64,000 bases of DNA, taken from assembly GCA_008123405.1 (NCBI GenBank), contig VSSA01000009.1, forward strand, positions 62,001 to 126,000, given 5' to 3'. The notes beneath the pieces are model-generated. The model was not told where the DNA came from and searched no databases. It saw only the letters and a program-made list of their open reading frames with translations. Shown one piece after another: positions 48,351 through 56,980 of this stretch. This DNA is from Nocardioides sp. BGMRC 2183 (lineage in GTDB: Bacteria; Actinomycetota; Actinomycetes; Propionibacteriales; Nocardioidaceae). Each line of letters begins with the position of its first letter. Position 1 is the stretch's first letter. The position numbers were made by a program, and so were the translations under genes.

Positions 48351-49274
48351 ATGCACTGGGAGCCCGCCGACATGCCCGACCAGACCGGCCGCACCGCGCT
48401 GGTCACCGGACCGTCAGTGGGCGGTCTCGGCTACGTCACCGCGCTCGAGCTGGCCCGCAAGGGGGCCCGGGTGATCCTCGCCGGACGCAGCCAGGAGAAG
48501 GTCGCTGCCGCGGCCGACGAGGTCCGCCGGGAGCTGCCGGACGCCGAGGTGGAGACATTGACCGTCGACCTCTCCCGCCTCGATTCGGTACGGCGCGGCG
48601 CGGCCGAGGCCGCTCGCTTCGGCTCGATCGACCTGCTGGTCAACAACGCCGGGGTGATGGGGACGCCGTACCAGCGCACTGACAACGGGCTCGAGCTGCA
48701 GATGGCGACCAACCACTTCGGCCCGTTCTTGTTCACCGGTCTATTGCTGCCGCAGCTGGTGGCGAGTGCGGACGGACGCGTGGTCATGGTCTCCTCGATG
48801 TTCCACAAGTTCGCCGGTCGCCCACCGCTCGGGGATCCCCGCCAGCAGGTCGGGCACTACCGCCGGTGGCGCGTCTACGGGCAGTCCAAGCTGGCCAACC
48901 TGCTCTACGCCGGCGAGCTGGACCGGCGGATGGCCACTGCCGGCCTGCCGGTGAAGGCGCTGGCGGCGCACCCGGGCTTCGCGGGCACCCACCTGGCGGC
49001 CAACGGTCAGTACGGACGGTCCTCGGGTGGCGTCGCGAGCATCCTCGACGCCGGCATCCGAGCGGTCTCGCAGTCGGCGGCCTCCGGTGCCGCGCCGACG
49101 CTGATGGCCGCCACCGCTGACCTGCCCGGTGACTCCTTCGTCGGCCCGAGCAACCTGGGGCAGATGCAGGGGCCGCCCCGCACCGTCGGGCGCAGCCGCC
49201 TCGCCCACGACCAGGTTGCGGCCGCTCGGCTGTGGGAGATCAGCGAAGAGACGGTGGGGCTCAGCTATCCCTGA
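48351..49274 (+). CDS. Short-chain dehydrogenase/reductase
   Basis: 307 aa. Cofactor motif LVTGPSVGGLGYVTA near residue 17 (an unusual form of TGxxxGxG), ILAGRSQEKV near 43 with Arg suited to NADP, NNAGVMG near 98, VSSMFHKF near 147 and the catalytic YGQSKLANLL near 178. It looks like the RDH/oxidoreductase group of SDRs with a long C-terminus. ATG 48351 follows AAGGATCAGG. Substrate unknown. It is co-directional with the next gene, 13 bp away. Confidence 0.87.
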   Translation: MHWEPADMPDQTGRTALVTGPSVGGLGYVTALELARKGARVILAGRSQEKVAAAADEVRRELPDAEVETLTVDLSRLDSVRRGAAEAARFGSIDLLVNNAGVMGTPYQRTDNGLELQMATNHFGPFLFTGLLLPQLVASADGRVVMVSSMFHKFAGRPPLGDPRQQVGHYRRWRVYGQSKLANLLYAGELDRRMATAGLPVKALAAHPGFAGTHLAANGQYGRSSGGVASILDAGIRAVSQSAASGAAPTLMAATADLPGDSFVGPSNLGQMQGPPRTVGRSRLAHDQVAAARLWEISEETVGLSYP

Positions 49275-49287
49275 CCCGGGCAGCGAG

Positions 49288-50007
49288 ATGGGGACGAAAC
49301 CGCCGGCACAGATCTGGGAGGGCGAGATCGCCGGACGTGCCCACCGGGTGGAGTTGAGCGGCGACTTCTTCCCGCGCGCCACCTGGTACGTCGACGGGGA
49401 ACAGGTGGCCGACGGGTCGGCGTCGGAGCGGAAGAGCACCCTGCACGCCGACGAGGTGGGGCGGGTCGTGGTGCGCACCTCGACGCTGGGCAAGGGCCGT
49501 CGGGCGACGGTGCTCGGGCCCGACGAGCTGGTCGGCGGCGTCGACCTCTCTCCCGAGCCGGACTCGCCGGCAGCACGCTACGAGGCCCGCATGGTCGCCC
49601 ACCCCACGCGGCACACGCTGCTCGCGACAGGTGGTGCGGTCGCCGCGATCGTGGTGCCGATCGTGCTCGTCGCCGTGCTGGTCGCGCTGGCTCGACTGAT
49701 CCCGTGGCCGGACCTGCCGAGCATCCCGTGGCCGGACCTGCCGAGCATCCCGTGGCCCGACCTGCCCGACGTCACCCTGCCGGGTTGGCTGCGGTGGCTG
49801 CTCGACATGGCGCCGTACGTCGTACCCGTGGTGATCGCGTTCGCGGTCGCTCGCGCCGAGATCCGTCGGCGGCGCCAGCACCAGGAGCGGGCGTCGACAT
49901 CGGCCGACGACGCGCCGAGGTCGACGAGCCGGGACCAGAAGCCGGACGACGAGGAGCCCGACGAAGGCGAGCCGGACGAGAGCGGTCAGCGACCGCGCGG
50001 ACCGTAG
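49288..50007 (+). CDS. Membrane protein with IPWPDLPS repeats
   Basis: 239 aa. A soluble beta-rich N-terminus (residues 1-100, with HRVELSGDFFPRATWYVDGE) is followed by a membrane helix at about 112-135, three repeats of IPWPDLPS (residues about 138-161), a second helix at about 172-190, and an acidic, Arg-rich tail. The repeats sit between the two helices, so they form the short loop outside the membrane. ATG 49288 is 13 bp after the SDR stop, with weak ribosome site. Its 3' end overlaps the convergent enoyl-CoA hydratase by 22 bp. Function unknown. Confidence 0.72.
   Translation: MGTKPPAQIWEGEIAGRAHRVELSGDFFPRATWYVDGEQVADGSASERKSTLHADEVGRVVVRTSTLGKGRRATVLGPDELVGGVDLSPEPDSPAARYEARMVAHPTRHTLLATGGAVAAIVVPIVLVAVLVALARLIPWPDLPSIPWPDLPSIPWPDLPDVTLPGWLRWLLDMAPYVVPVVIAFAVARAEIRRRRQHQERASTSADDAPRSTSRDQKPDDEEPDEGEPDESGQRPRGP
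49699..49770 (+). repeat. Three 24-bp coding tandem repeats
   Basis: Units begin ATCCCGTGGCCGGACCTGCC at 49699 and 49723; a third with two or three changes starts at 49747. Each encodes IPWPDLP(S/D) in the loop between two membrane helices. The first two units are identical in DNA, suggesting recent duplication. Confidence 0.92.
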
Positions 50008-50780
50008 CTGGGCTGCTTCTTGCCGAACGCCGCCTCCCGGGCGGCCTTGGTGTTGCGGGCGGCGAGCAGGAACAGCTGCTCCACCCGCTCCCGCGCGAAG
50101 GTACGACGCGGGCCCGAGGTCCAGGTGCCGTCGAAGAGCCGCTTGGCGGCCGCCAGCGCGTCCGGCGAGCGGCCGGAGAGCTCCTCGGCCAGTCGCAGTG
50201 CGCCTGCGATCGGGTCGTTGTCCAGCCGGGTCACCAGCCCGAGCTCGTGGGCCCGGGAGCCGTCGAAGATCTCGGCGGTCATGGTGAGCAGCTTGGCCTG
50301 GTCGATCCCGACCAGCTCGGAGAGGCTCTGGATCCCCGACATGTCCGGGATCAGGCCCCACTTGCCCTCCAGCACCGACCAGCGGGAGTCCGGGGTGGCG
50401 ATCCGGAAGTCGGCGCCGAGCGCGATCTGCAGCCCGCCCCCGAGACAGTGCCCGTGCACCGCGGCGATCACCGGGACCGGGATCCGGCGCAGCGCCCATG
50501 GCGCCTCCTGGAAGGTGTTGGTGCCGCGCCAGGGCCGGGGCACGAAGCCCTTCGCGATGGTGACCGGGTCGCTCAGCACTGAAGCGAAGTCCAGACCGGC
50601 GCAGAAGGCATCGCCGTCGCCGCTGACCACGACCGCCCGCAGCGTCTTGTCCCGGCGCAGTTGACCCGCGACGTCGACCAGCTGGTCCAGCGTCTCCATG
50701 GTCAGCGCGTTCAGCTTGTCGGGTCGCGTCAACCGGACGTGGGCGATGCCGTCCGCGGTCGTGCAGGTCACCAGGCTCAT
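49986..50780 (-). CDS. Enoyl-CoA hydratase/isomerase family protein
   Basis: 264 aa. Crotonase fold: GDGDAFCAGLDFASV near residue 55 with the first oxyanion-hole residue, and HGHCLGGGLQIALGADFRIA near 108 with the second. At the catalytic positions, EGKWGLIPDMSG near 138 has Glu-Gly-Lys and Asp, more like the isomerase/ECH-type EchA members than strict hydratases, so the reaction is uncertain. ATG 50780 is seven bases after TAGCAT (complement of 50788-50793), so leaderless. Confidence 0.88.
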   Translation of the reverse strand: MSLVTCTTADGIAHVRLTRPDKLNALTMETLDQLVDVAGQLRRDKTLRAVVVSGDGDAFCAGLDFASVLSDPVTIAKGFVPRPWRGTNTFQEAPWALRRIPVPVIAAVHGHCLGGGLQIALGADFRIATPDSRWSVLEGKWGLIPDMSGIQSLSELVGIDQAKLLTMTAEIFDGSRAHELGLVTRLDNDPIAGALRLAEELSGRSPDALAAAKRLFDGTWTSGPRRTFARERVEQLFLLAARNTKAAREAAFGKKQPSYGPRGR

Positions 50781-50838
50781 GGCGCCGATGCTACTCGGGG
50801 GTAGGGGAGGGACAGTGCGCCGCGGGTGGCGGCGAGGC

Positions 50839-51234
50839 TTAGAGGTGATCAGGGACGATCAGCGCGTCGGGGTCGGCCCGCGGCGGCATCGCGCCGATGG
50901 CGAGCTTGACGAGCGCGACCCGGGCGGCGAGGAGCGCCTTGCGACGCAGCCCGCGCTCCTCCCCGAGCCGCTCCTCGACGGCAGCTTTGATCTGGTCGTC
51001 GGTGTAGGCGGCGCGCTCCCCAGCCGGGATCTCCACATCCGGCAGTGCCACCAGCACCGGCAGCAGCTGGTCGCCGAGACCGTCGAGCAGTTGGAAGCGC
51101 TGGAACCGGCCGAGCTCGTCCCACGCCTCCTCGGCGGTCCGCTGGCCCTTGCGGACCTGCTTGTCCTGGGCGGCGTGCACGTTCTTGGCCGCGCCGGTCA
51201 GTCCCGCTGTCAGCTCGTGCTCGGTGAAGCGCAT
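50839..51234 (-). CDS. Hypothetical small cytoplasmic protein
   Basis: 131 aa, mostly helical and highly charged (MRFTEHELTAGLTGAAKNVH at the start, EERGLRRKALLAARVALVKL near 95), with no membrane segment or recognised motif. ATG 51234 is chosen because GAGACT (complement of 51241-51246) ends six bases before it; the longer frame upstream has no similarity and overlaps the promoter of nothing known. Function not recognised. It lies between enoyl-CoA hydratase and an XRE regulator, all on the minus strand, but with separate promoters. Confidence 0.65.
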   Translation of the reverse strand: MRFTEHELTAGLTGAAKNVHAAQDKQVRKGQRTAEEAWDELGRFQRFQLLDGLGDQLLPVLVALPDVEIPAGERAAYTDDQIKAAVEERLGEERGLRRKALLAARVALVKLAIGAMPPRADPDALIVPDHL

Positions 51235-51257
51235 GGGGCCAGTCTCCACGACGCCAG

Positions 51258-52148
51258 TCAGGGATCCACGCGCGGTCGGGCCACCTCGTCTCGAGCGGCG
51301 GCTTGAGAGGCAGGGCCGTTGGCATCGCTCGGCGGGTCGGCGGTCAGCGACGCGAGCAGTGCGAGCTTCTCCGCCGACTCCGAGCCCGGGTCTGCGTGGT
51401 GGACCACCAGTGTCTGACCGTCGGTGCCCTGCACGCCGAGCTTGGCCAGCCGCAGCTCCAGGCGGCCCACCACCGGATGGTCGAGGACGACCGACCGGCC
51501 ACGGATCTCGCGGACGTCGTGGCGCGCCCACGCGCGGCGGAACTCCTCGCTGCGCACGCTGAGCTCGCCGACCAGCTCCACCACCCGCGGGTCGTCGGCA
51601 TCGGTCCCGATCCGCGCACGGAACCCGGCGACGAGCTGGGGTGCGGCAGCGGGGAGGCCGGGGAAGAGCGCCCGCTCGGCGGGGTCGAGGAAGAGCGAGC
51701 GCAGCCGGTTCTCACCGACCCGGACCGAGGGGGAGAGGGAGGTGGCCAGCGCGTTCGCGGCGAGCACGTCCAAGTAGCGTCCCTCGACGAACGCCGGTAG
51801 TCCGATCACGTCCAGCAGGTGCCCGACCTCGGGTGGCACCTGCTCCCGGCGGCGACGCCGCGGCCGAGATCGGGGTCTCGGCGCCGCGAGGTCTAGCAGG
51901 TACGCCGTCGCCGTCTCGTCCAGCAGGAGCACCCGGGCGAGCGCCTCCAGCACCGGGACCGACGGATTGCGGTCGCGCCCCTGCTCCAGGCGCAGGTAGT
52001 AGTCGGCGCTGATGCCGGCGAGCATCGCCACCTCCTCCCGGCGCAGTCCGGCCACCCGACGCACGCCGTACGACGCCAGGCCGACGTCGTCGGGGGTGAC
52101 CTGTTCGCGGCGGGAGCGTAGGTAGTCGCCGAGCTGGTTGTCGCTCAC
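51258..52148 (-). CDS. XRE-family regulator with MmyB-type ligand domain
   Basis: 296 aa. N-terminal Cro/C1 helix-turn-helix at residues about 5-75 (LGDYLRSRREQVTP, GLRREEVAMLAGISADYYLR, LEQGRDRNPS). The C-terminal MmyB-like domain (about 105-265) contains GLPAFVEGRYLDVLAANALA and typically binds a small hydrophobic ligand. Such regulators often lie divergent to an oxidoreductase gene, here an aldo/keto reductase. GTG 52148 is six bases after TAGCGT (complement of 52155-52160), so leaderless. Confidence 0.9.
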   Translation of the reverse strand: MSDNQLGDYLRSRREQVTPDDVGLASYGVRRVAGLRREEVAMLAGISADYYLRLEQGRDRNPSVPVLEALARVLLLDETATAYLLDLAAPRPRSRPRRRRREQVPPEVGHLLDVIGLPAFVEGRYLDVLAANALATSLSPSVRVGENRLRSLFLDPAERALFPGLPAAAPQLVAGFRARIGTDADDPRVVELVGELSVRSEEFRRAWARHDVREIRGRSVVLDHPVVGRLELRLAKLGVQGTDGQTLVVHHADPGSESAEKLALLASLTADPPSDANGPASQAAARDEVARPRVDP

Positions 52149-52248
52149 CCCGCCACGCTATCTGCCTGTGCGGCGCGCTCCCTGGCCCTGACGCTCCCAG
52201 GAACAAGGGGGCCTGGGGCGGGGAGGCGGGGCGGCGCACCGTGGACCC

Positions 52249-53142
52249 ATGACCACCATGACCCCCCTCGATGACGGCACTCGGCTCCCCGACACCTGGA
52301 CCCTCGGTGACCGCCGCGTCACCCGCGTCGGCTTCGGCACGATGCAGCTCGCCGGCCCCGGCGTGCTCGGTCCGCCGGCCGACCCGGACGCCGCGCGCGC
52401 CGTGCTCCGCGCCGCCGTCGACCTTGGCATCACCCACCTCGACACCAGCGACTTCTACGGGCCACACACCGTCAACCACCTGATCCGCGACGCCCTGCAC
52501 CCCTACCCCGACGACCTGACGCTCGTCACCAAGGTCGGGGCGCGGCGCGACGCCGACGGCAACTGGTTGGCGGCCCAGTCGCCCGGCGAGCTGAGGCGAG
52601 CGGTGGAGGACAACCTGTGCCATCTCGGCCTCGACGTGCTCGACGTCGTCAACCTCCGGCTCATGCCCGACGTCGGGATCGAGCCCGATCCGACCGAGTC
52701 GATCGCCGAGCGGTTCGAGGCGATGGCCGCGCTGCAGCGCGAGGGACTGGTGCGCCACCTGGGCTTGAGCACGGTCTCCGCGGCGCAGGTCGCCGAAGCG
52801 CGCGCCATCGCCCCGGTGGTGTGCGTGCAGAACGCCTACAACCTCGCGCTGCGCCGCGACGACACGCTGATCGACGCATTGGCCGCGGACCGGATCGCCT
52901 ACGTCCCCTACTTCCCGCTCGGTGGCTTCTCGCCGCTGCAGGCCGACGCCCTGGCCACCGTCGCGGCGCGCAGGGGTGCGAGTCCGATGGCCGTGGCGCT
53001 CGCCTGGCTGATGCAGCGCTCCCCGAACATCCTGCTCATCCCCGGCACCTCGTCACTGGCCCACCTGCGCGAGAACGTGGCGGCCGCCGGTCTCAGCCTC
53101 ACCGCCGACGACGTGGCCGCGCTCGACGCGATCGGCGGCTGA
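52249..53142 (+). CDS. Aldo/keto reductase
   Basis: 297 aa, NADPH-dependent reductase with a TIM barrel. Tetrad elements visible: Asp and Tyr in HLDTSDFYGPH near residue 65 and Lys in LVTKVGARRDA near 88; the fourth position, His in most members, is replaced by Asn in VVNLRLMPDV. Cofactor-binding residues occur in PGTSSLAHLRENV near 265. The family resembles the PLD/oxidoreductase-type AKRs. ATG 52249 is six bases after CACCGT (52237-52242). It is divergent to the XRE regulator, which likely controls it. Confidence 0.88.
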   Translation: MTTMTPLDDGTRLPDTWTLGDRRVTRVGFGTMQLAGPGVLGPPADPDAARAVLRAAVDLGITHLDTSDFYGPHTVNHLIRDALHPYPDDLTLVTKVGARRDADGNWLAAQSPGELRRAVEDNLCHLGLDVLDVVNLRLMPDVGIEPDPTESIAERFEAMAALQREGLVRHLGLSTVSAAQVAEARAIAPVVCVQNAYNLALRRDDTLIDALAADRIAYVPYFPLGGFSPLQADALATVAARRGASPMAVALAWLMQRSPNILLIPGTSSLAHLRENVAAAGLSLTADDVAALDAIGG

Positions 53143-53170
53143 GCAGCCTTCGAGGTCGAGCCGGGACGCG

Positions 53171-53205
53171 CACGTGCCCGGGACCGTGACGGTCCCGGGC
53201 ACGTG
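53171..53205. terminator. Perfect hairpin between convergent genes
   Basis: CACGTGCCCGGGACCG (53171-53186) and its exact reverse complement (53190-53205) flank the loop TGA. The 16-bp stem lies 29 bp after the aldo/keto reductase stop and 32 bp after the desaturase stop on the other strand, so it can serve both directions. No T-run is present on either side. Confidence 0.85.
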
Positions 53206-53236
53206 GTGACGGGGCAGTTGCGCGACGTGACCCGGT

Positions 53237-54502
53237 TCAGGCGGCGACGGTGGCCTTCGTCGTACCGGAGTCGGCAGCGGCCTGCTTGCGCGCCTGGCGC
53301 TCCAGGTGCAGCTGCGCCACCCGTCGGGTACGGCGGTCGCCGGTCGCCATGCCGTAGAGCAGCTTGAGCTGGCTGGGCAGGTTCTTGGCGTTGGTGGTGG
53401 CCAGCCAGCCGTTGGGGAGCGAGAGCCGGACCACCCGGTGCCAGGCCGAGCCGACCTGGGCGGGCAGCGAGGCGGAGTGGTAGTTCAGCCCGTACTTGTC
53501 GAAGACCGCCTTCACCTTCGGCGCGACCTCGCCGTACCGGTTGCTCGGCAGGTCGGGGAAGAGGTGGTGCTCGATCTGGTGGGAGAGGTTGCCGGTCATG
53601 ATGTGCATCGCCTTGGAGCCGGAGATGTTGGCGCTGCCCAGCATCTGGCGGACGTACCACTGGCCGCGGGTCTCCTTGTCCGGGATCGCCTTCAGCTCGA
53701 ACGTCTCCACGCCCTCGGGGAAGTGGCCGCACATGATCACCGAGTGCGACCAGAGGTTGCGGACCAGGTTGGCCACGAAGTTCGCGGTCAGCGCGGGGAT
53801 CGCGGAGCCGGTGGGGATCGCCAGCGCCGGGTTGACGACGTAGTCCTTGGTCGCCTGCTTGCGGATCTTGCGCAACGTGTTGCGCGCCGAGCGCTTGAAC
53901 GACTCCGAGCGCTTCTCCTTGGGGATCCGCAGGTTCTTGCCGAGCTCGAGGTCGTAGGCGGCGATGCCGTACTCGAAGAAGCAGGCGTTGATGAAGTTCC
54001 ACACCGGCTGGCCCAGGTGCATCGGGTGCCAGCGCTGGTCCTCGTCGACGCGCATGATGCCGTAGCCGAGGTCGTTGTCCTTGCCCACGATGTTCGTGTA
54101 GGTGTGGTGCACCTCGTTGTGGGAGTGCTTCCAGCCCTCGGCGGTCGAGGCGTTGTCCCACTCCCAGGTGGTGGAGTGGATCTTCGGGTCACGCATCCAG
54201 TCCCACTGGCCGTGCATGACGTTGTGACCGATCTCCATGTTCTCCAGGATCTTTGCCACGCTCAGCCCGACGGTGCCGACCACCCAGGCCGGCGGGAGCA
54301 CGCTGAAGAGCAGCACGGCGCGGGAGCCGAGCTCCAGCTTGCGCTGTACGTCGACGACCTTGCGGATGTAGGCCGCGTCCGACTCGCCGCGGCTGTCGAT
54401 GACCTCCTGGCGGATGGCGTCGAGCTCGGCGCCGATCGCCTCGATGTCGGCCTCGGTCAGGTGGGCGATCGGGTTCTCGGGCTTCTTGGTGATGGCGGTC
54501 AT
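53237..54502 (-). CDS. desA3: Membrane fatty acid desaturase (DesA3 type)
   Basis: 421 aa. Introduces a cis double bond into acyl-CoA (stearoyl-CoA in mycobacteria) using a di-iron site. Three His boxes are present: HNVMHGQW near residue 92, HSHNEVHHTYTN near 124 and HQIEHHLFPDLPSNR near 308. The sequence closely follows mycobacterial DesA3 (EIGHNVMHGQWDWM, MLGSAN, GNLSHQIEHHL). ATG 54502 follows AAGGAG. The electron-supplying reductase is encoded 43 bp upstream on the same strand, as with Rv3230c/DesA3. Confidence 0.93.
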   Translation of the reverse strand: MTAITKKPENPIAHLTEADIEAIGAELDAIRQEVIDSRGESDAAYIRKVVDVQRKLELGSRAVLLFSVLPPAWVVGTVGLSVAKILENMEIGHNVMHGQWDWMRDPKIHSTTWEWDNASTAEGWKHSHNEVHHTYTNIVGKDNDLGYGIMRVDEDQRWHPMHLGQPVWNFINACFFEYGIAAYDLELGKNLRIPKEKRSESFKRSARNTLRKIRKQATKDYVVNPALAIPTGSAIPALTANFVANLVRNLWSHSVIMCGHFPEGVETFELKAIPDKETRGQWYVRQMLGSANISGSKAMHIMTGNLSHQIEHHLFPDLPSNRYGEVAPKVKAVFDKYGLNYHSASLPAQVGSAWHRVVRLSLPNGWLATTNAKNLPSQLKLLYGMATGDRRTRRVAQLHLERQARKQAAADSGTTKATVAA

Positions 54503-54545
54503 CGCGGGCTCCTTCGTGGGGGCTCGTGGAGTCGGTCGGTGGTGG

Positions 54546-55673
54546 TCAGTGGTTGATCTGGCAGTCGCCGGCGGCGGCGTTGACGCAGGTCTGGATGGAG
54601 ACGCCCCCGGCCCCGGTCTCGCCGGGGACGGCGACGGTGACCTCGCCGGTGCGCAGGTCGCGCACCGCGCCCGAGGTCATCGGGAGCACGCAGCCCATGC
54701 AGATGCCCATCCGGCAGCCGCTGGGCATCAGCACGCCGGCATTCTCGGCGGCGTCGAGGATCGGGGTGGAGCCGTCGGCGGTGAGGCTGGTGCCGCCGGC
54801 GAAGGTGACGGTGCCGCCGGCCGCGCCATCGGTGTCGACCATCGCGGGGCGGAACCGCTCGGTGTGCAGGGTGAGTCGCTGCTCGGCGTAGTGCTCCTCC
54901 AGGGCGTCGAGCAGGCCGACCGGGCCGCAGGCGTAGGCGATCCGCTCGGCGAGGTCAGGCACCTCGGCGGCGAGGTCGGCGGTGGTGAGCAGGCCGTCGG
55001 TGTCGGTGTGCCGCTCGATCAGGCGCAGCCGGCCGGTGGCGGCGTAGCGGCGCATCTCGGCGCCGAAGATCACCTCGTCGCGTGCCATCGCCGAGTGCAC
55101 CAGCACGATGTCGGTGGCCGGCAGCGTCGCCTTGGAGAACAGGTTGCGGAGCATCCCGATCACCGGCGTGATCCCGGAGCCGGCGGTGACCAGCAGCATT
55201 TTGGCGGGCAACGGGTCGGGCAGCACGAACTCGCCCTCGGCCTGGGCCAGGTGGAGCATCTGACCGGCCCGCGCGCGGCGTACCAGGTGCTGGGAGACGG
55301 TGCCGTCCGGGATCGCCTTGACGGTGATGCTGATCCGGCCGTCGGGGCGGGGCCCGTGAGTCAGCGAGTAGCAGCGCCACAACCGGATGCCGTCGACGTC
55401 GACCCCGACCCGGACGTACTGGCCGGGGATGTGGCCGGACCAGTCGCGGCCCGGCTTGATCACGATCGTGGCCGCTTCAGCGGTCTCGGGGCGCACCTCG
55501 ACGATCCGACCCTTCACCTGGTCCGCACCGGTGCCGCCGCGCAGCGGGTGGAAGTGGTCGAGCAGGTCGTCGACGGTCAGCGGACTGACCGCGGCGTCGG
55601 CGACGCGACGGAGCAGTCCGCGGGTGCCGACCCGGGCGGGGGCGGCGGTTCGGGCTGCGGCGGTGGCGCTCAT
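54546..55673 (-). CDS. Ferredoxin/FAD oxidoreductase partner of the desaturase
   Basis: 375 aa. Supplies electrons from NADPH to the desaturase. FAD-binding RCYSLTHGP near residue 100, NAD(P)H-binding VTAGSGITPVIGML near 158, and a C-terminal plant-type [2Fe-2S] domain with CRMGICMGC near 328 and the fourth Cys in IQTCVN near 364. This is the Rv3230c architecture. ATG 55673 is six bases after GATCAT (complement of 55680-55685), so leaderless; the upstream extension of the frame overlaps the regulatory region. It forms an operon with desA3. Confidence 0.92.
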   Translation of the reverse strand: MSATAAARTAAPARVGTRGLLRRVADAAVSPLTVDDLLDHFHPLRGGTGADQVKGRIVEVRPETAEAATIVIKPGRDWSGHIPGQYVRVGVDVDGIRLWRCYSLTHGPRPDGRISITVKAIPDGTVSQHLVRRARAGQMLHLAQAEGEFVLPDPLPAKMLLVTAGSGITPVIGMLRNLFSKATLPATDIVLVHSAMARDEVIFGAEMRRYAATGRLRLIERHTDTDGLLTTADLAAEVPDLAERIAYACGPVGLLDALEEHYAEQRLTLHTERFRPAMVDTDGAAGGTVTFAGGTSLTADGSTPILDAAENAGVLMPSGCRMGICMGCVLPMTSGAVRDLRTGEVTVAVPGETGAGGVSIQTCVNAAAGDCQINH

Positions 55674-55743
55674 ACATCCATGATCCCGTGCGAGGGCGCT
55701 AAAATCCTGTGTGGAGTCGGTGAATCGAATGCTGTCTTTCATA

Positions 55744-55753
55744 GTTCGCGAAC
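55744..55753. promoter_or_regulatory. GTTCGCGAAC palindrome before the PucR-type gene
   Basis: GTTCGCGAAC is a perfect 10-bp palindrome located 17 bp upstream of the GTG of the PucR-family gene and 70 bp upstream of the divergent reductase start. It could be the operator of the divergent pair. It is a short motif in a GC-rich genome, so chance occurrence is possible. Confidence 0.4.
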
Positions 55754-55769
55754 AAAAGAGGAGGCTGTT

Positions 55770-56975
55770 GTGGCGCAGGAGTCATCGGCATCCGGCCTCG
55801 GCGGCCCACTCCTTCTGGACCCGATGGTGGCCGCGGCGATCCGCGGCGAGCTCCCCCGGGTCGCCGAGGACGTCGTCGAGGCGATCATCGCCGAGGTGCC
55901 GCCGTACGCGGACGCCTTCAGCGGGCCGATGGGCGAGACGATCCGGGGAGCGGTGCAGGTCGCGCTCGGCGGATTTCTCTCCCTCGCCGCCGACCGCCGT
56001 GGGCGGGAAGGGCCGACCCCGCAGCGCGAGGCGCTCGACGGCGCCTACCAGCTGGGTCGCGGTGAGGCGCGCAGCGGACGCAGCTCGGACGCGATCCTCT
56101 CCGCCTACCGGATCGGGGCCCGGGTGGCGTGGCAGCACCTCTCGACCCTCGCCGTGGCCCAGGGGCTGCACGCGACGACTGTCGCCTCCTTCGCCGGGGT
56201 GGTCTTCGCCTACATCGACGAGCTCTCCGCCGCCACCGTCGCCGGACACACCGACGAGGCGGCCACCACCGGCCGGGTCCGCCAGCGTCTGCTCGAGCGG
56301 GTGGCGCGTCACCTGCTCAACGGGTCGCCGCCGGCGACCGTGGTGGCCGCCGCGGAGCGGGCCGACTGGAGCCCGCCGTCCACGCTGACCGCCGTGATCG
56401 CACCGGAGTCGCAGGTCGGCCCGCTGCTACAGACGCTGCCGCCGGGCACGCTGCAGGCCACGGAGCTCTCGGAGCTGGAGAACGCGGTGCTGCTGCTGGT
56501 GCCGGACGCTCATGGCCGCCGGCGCGGGCCGCTGCTGCGGAGCCTGCAGGGTCGGGGCTGCTTGGTTGGGCCGGCGCGGGACTGGCTGGAGGTGCCGGCG
56601 TCGTACGCACGGGCGCTGCGCGCGCGTGAGCTCGGTCTCGACGAGGACACCGAGAGCCATCTCGCCCACCTCGTGCTCACCGCGGACCCGGAGGCACTGA
56701 GCGACCTGCGGAACCAGGTGCTGGCCCCGCTGGCCGAGCTCCGCCCCGCGGCCGCGGCGAAGCTGACCGACACCCTGCGCGCCTGGGTGCTGCACCAGGG
56801 CCGGCGTGAAGACGTCGCCCAGGCGCTCTTCGTCCACCCGCAGACGGTGCGCTACCGGTTGAGTCAGCTCCGTGAGCTGTACGGCGACCAGCTCGAGGCC
56901 CCCGAGACCGTGCTCGGGCTCACGCTCGCGCTCGGCGTCCCGGACGTGTCCTCGAGTCAGGAATCCGTACCGTAG
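55770..56975 (+). CDS. PucR-family transcriptional regulator, divergent to desA3
   Basis: 401 aa. A helical sensing region (residues 1-170, with GYQLGRGEARSGRS-like AYQLGRGEARSGRSSDAILSAYR split near 100-115, a RsbRD-like pattern) is followed by a GGDEF-derived CdaR-type middle domain and a C-terminal PucR helix-turn-helix (VAQALFVHPQTVRYRLSQL near 350). GTG 55770 follows AAGAGGAGG. It lies divergent to the desaturase-reductase operon and is its probable regulator, perhaps sensing membrane or fatty acid state; that is inference from position. Confidence 0.87.
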   Translation: MAQESSASGLGGPLLLDPMVAAAIRGELPRVAEDVVEAIIAEVPPYADAFSGPMGETIRGAVQVALGGFLSLAADRRGREGPTPQREALDGAYQLGRGEARSGRSSDAILSAYRIGARVAWQHLSTLAVAQGLHATTVASFAGVVFAYIDELSAATVAGHTDEAATTGRVRQRLLERVARHLLNGSPPATVVAAAERADWSPPSTLTAVIAPESQVGPLLQTLPPGTLQATELSELENAVLLLVPDAHGRRRGPLLRSLQGRGCLVGPARDWLEVPASYARALRARELGLDEDTESHLAHLVLTADPEALSDLRNQVLAPLAELRPAAAAKLTDTLRAWVLHQGRREDVAQALFVHPQTVRYRLSQLRELYGDQLEAPETVLGLTLALGVPDVSSSQESVP

Positions 56976-56980
56976 AGCGC

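Noticed and set aside
53228-53239. TGACCCGGTTCA as a further copy of the 32-bp repeat
   Set aside because: Only 12 bases match, the second half of the element is absent, and the stop codon is in a different position of the motif.
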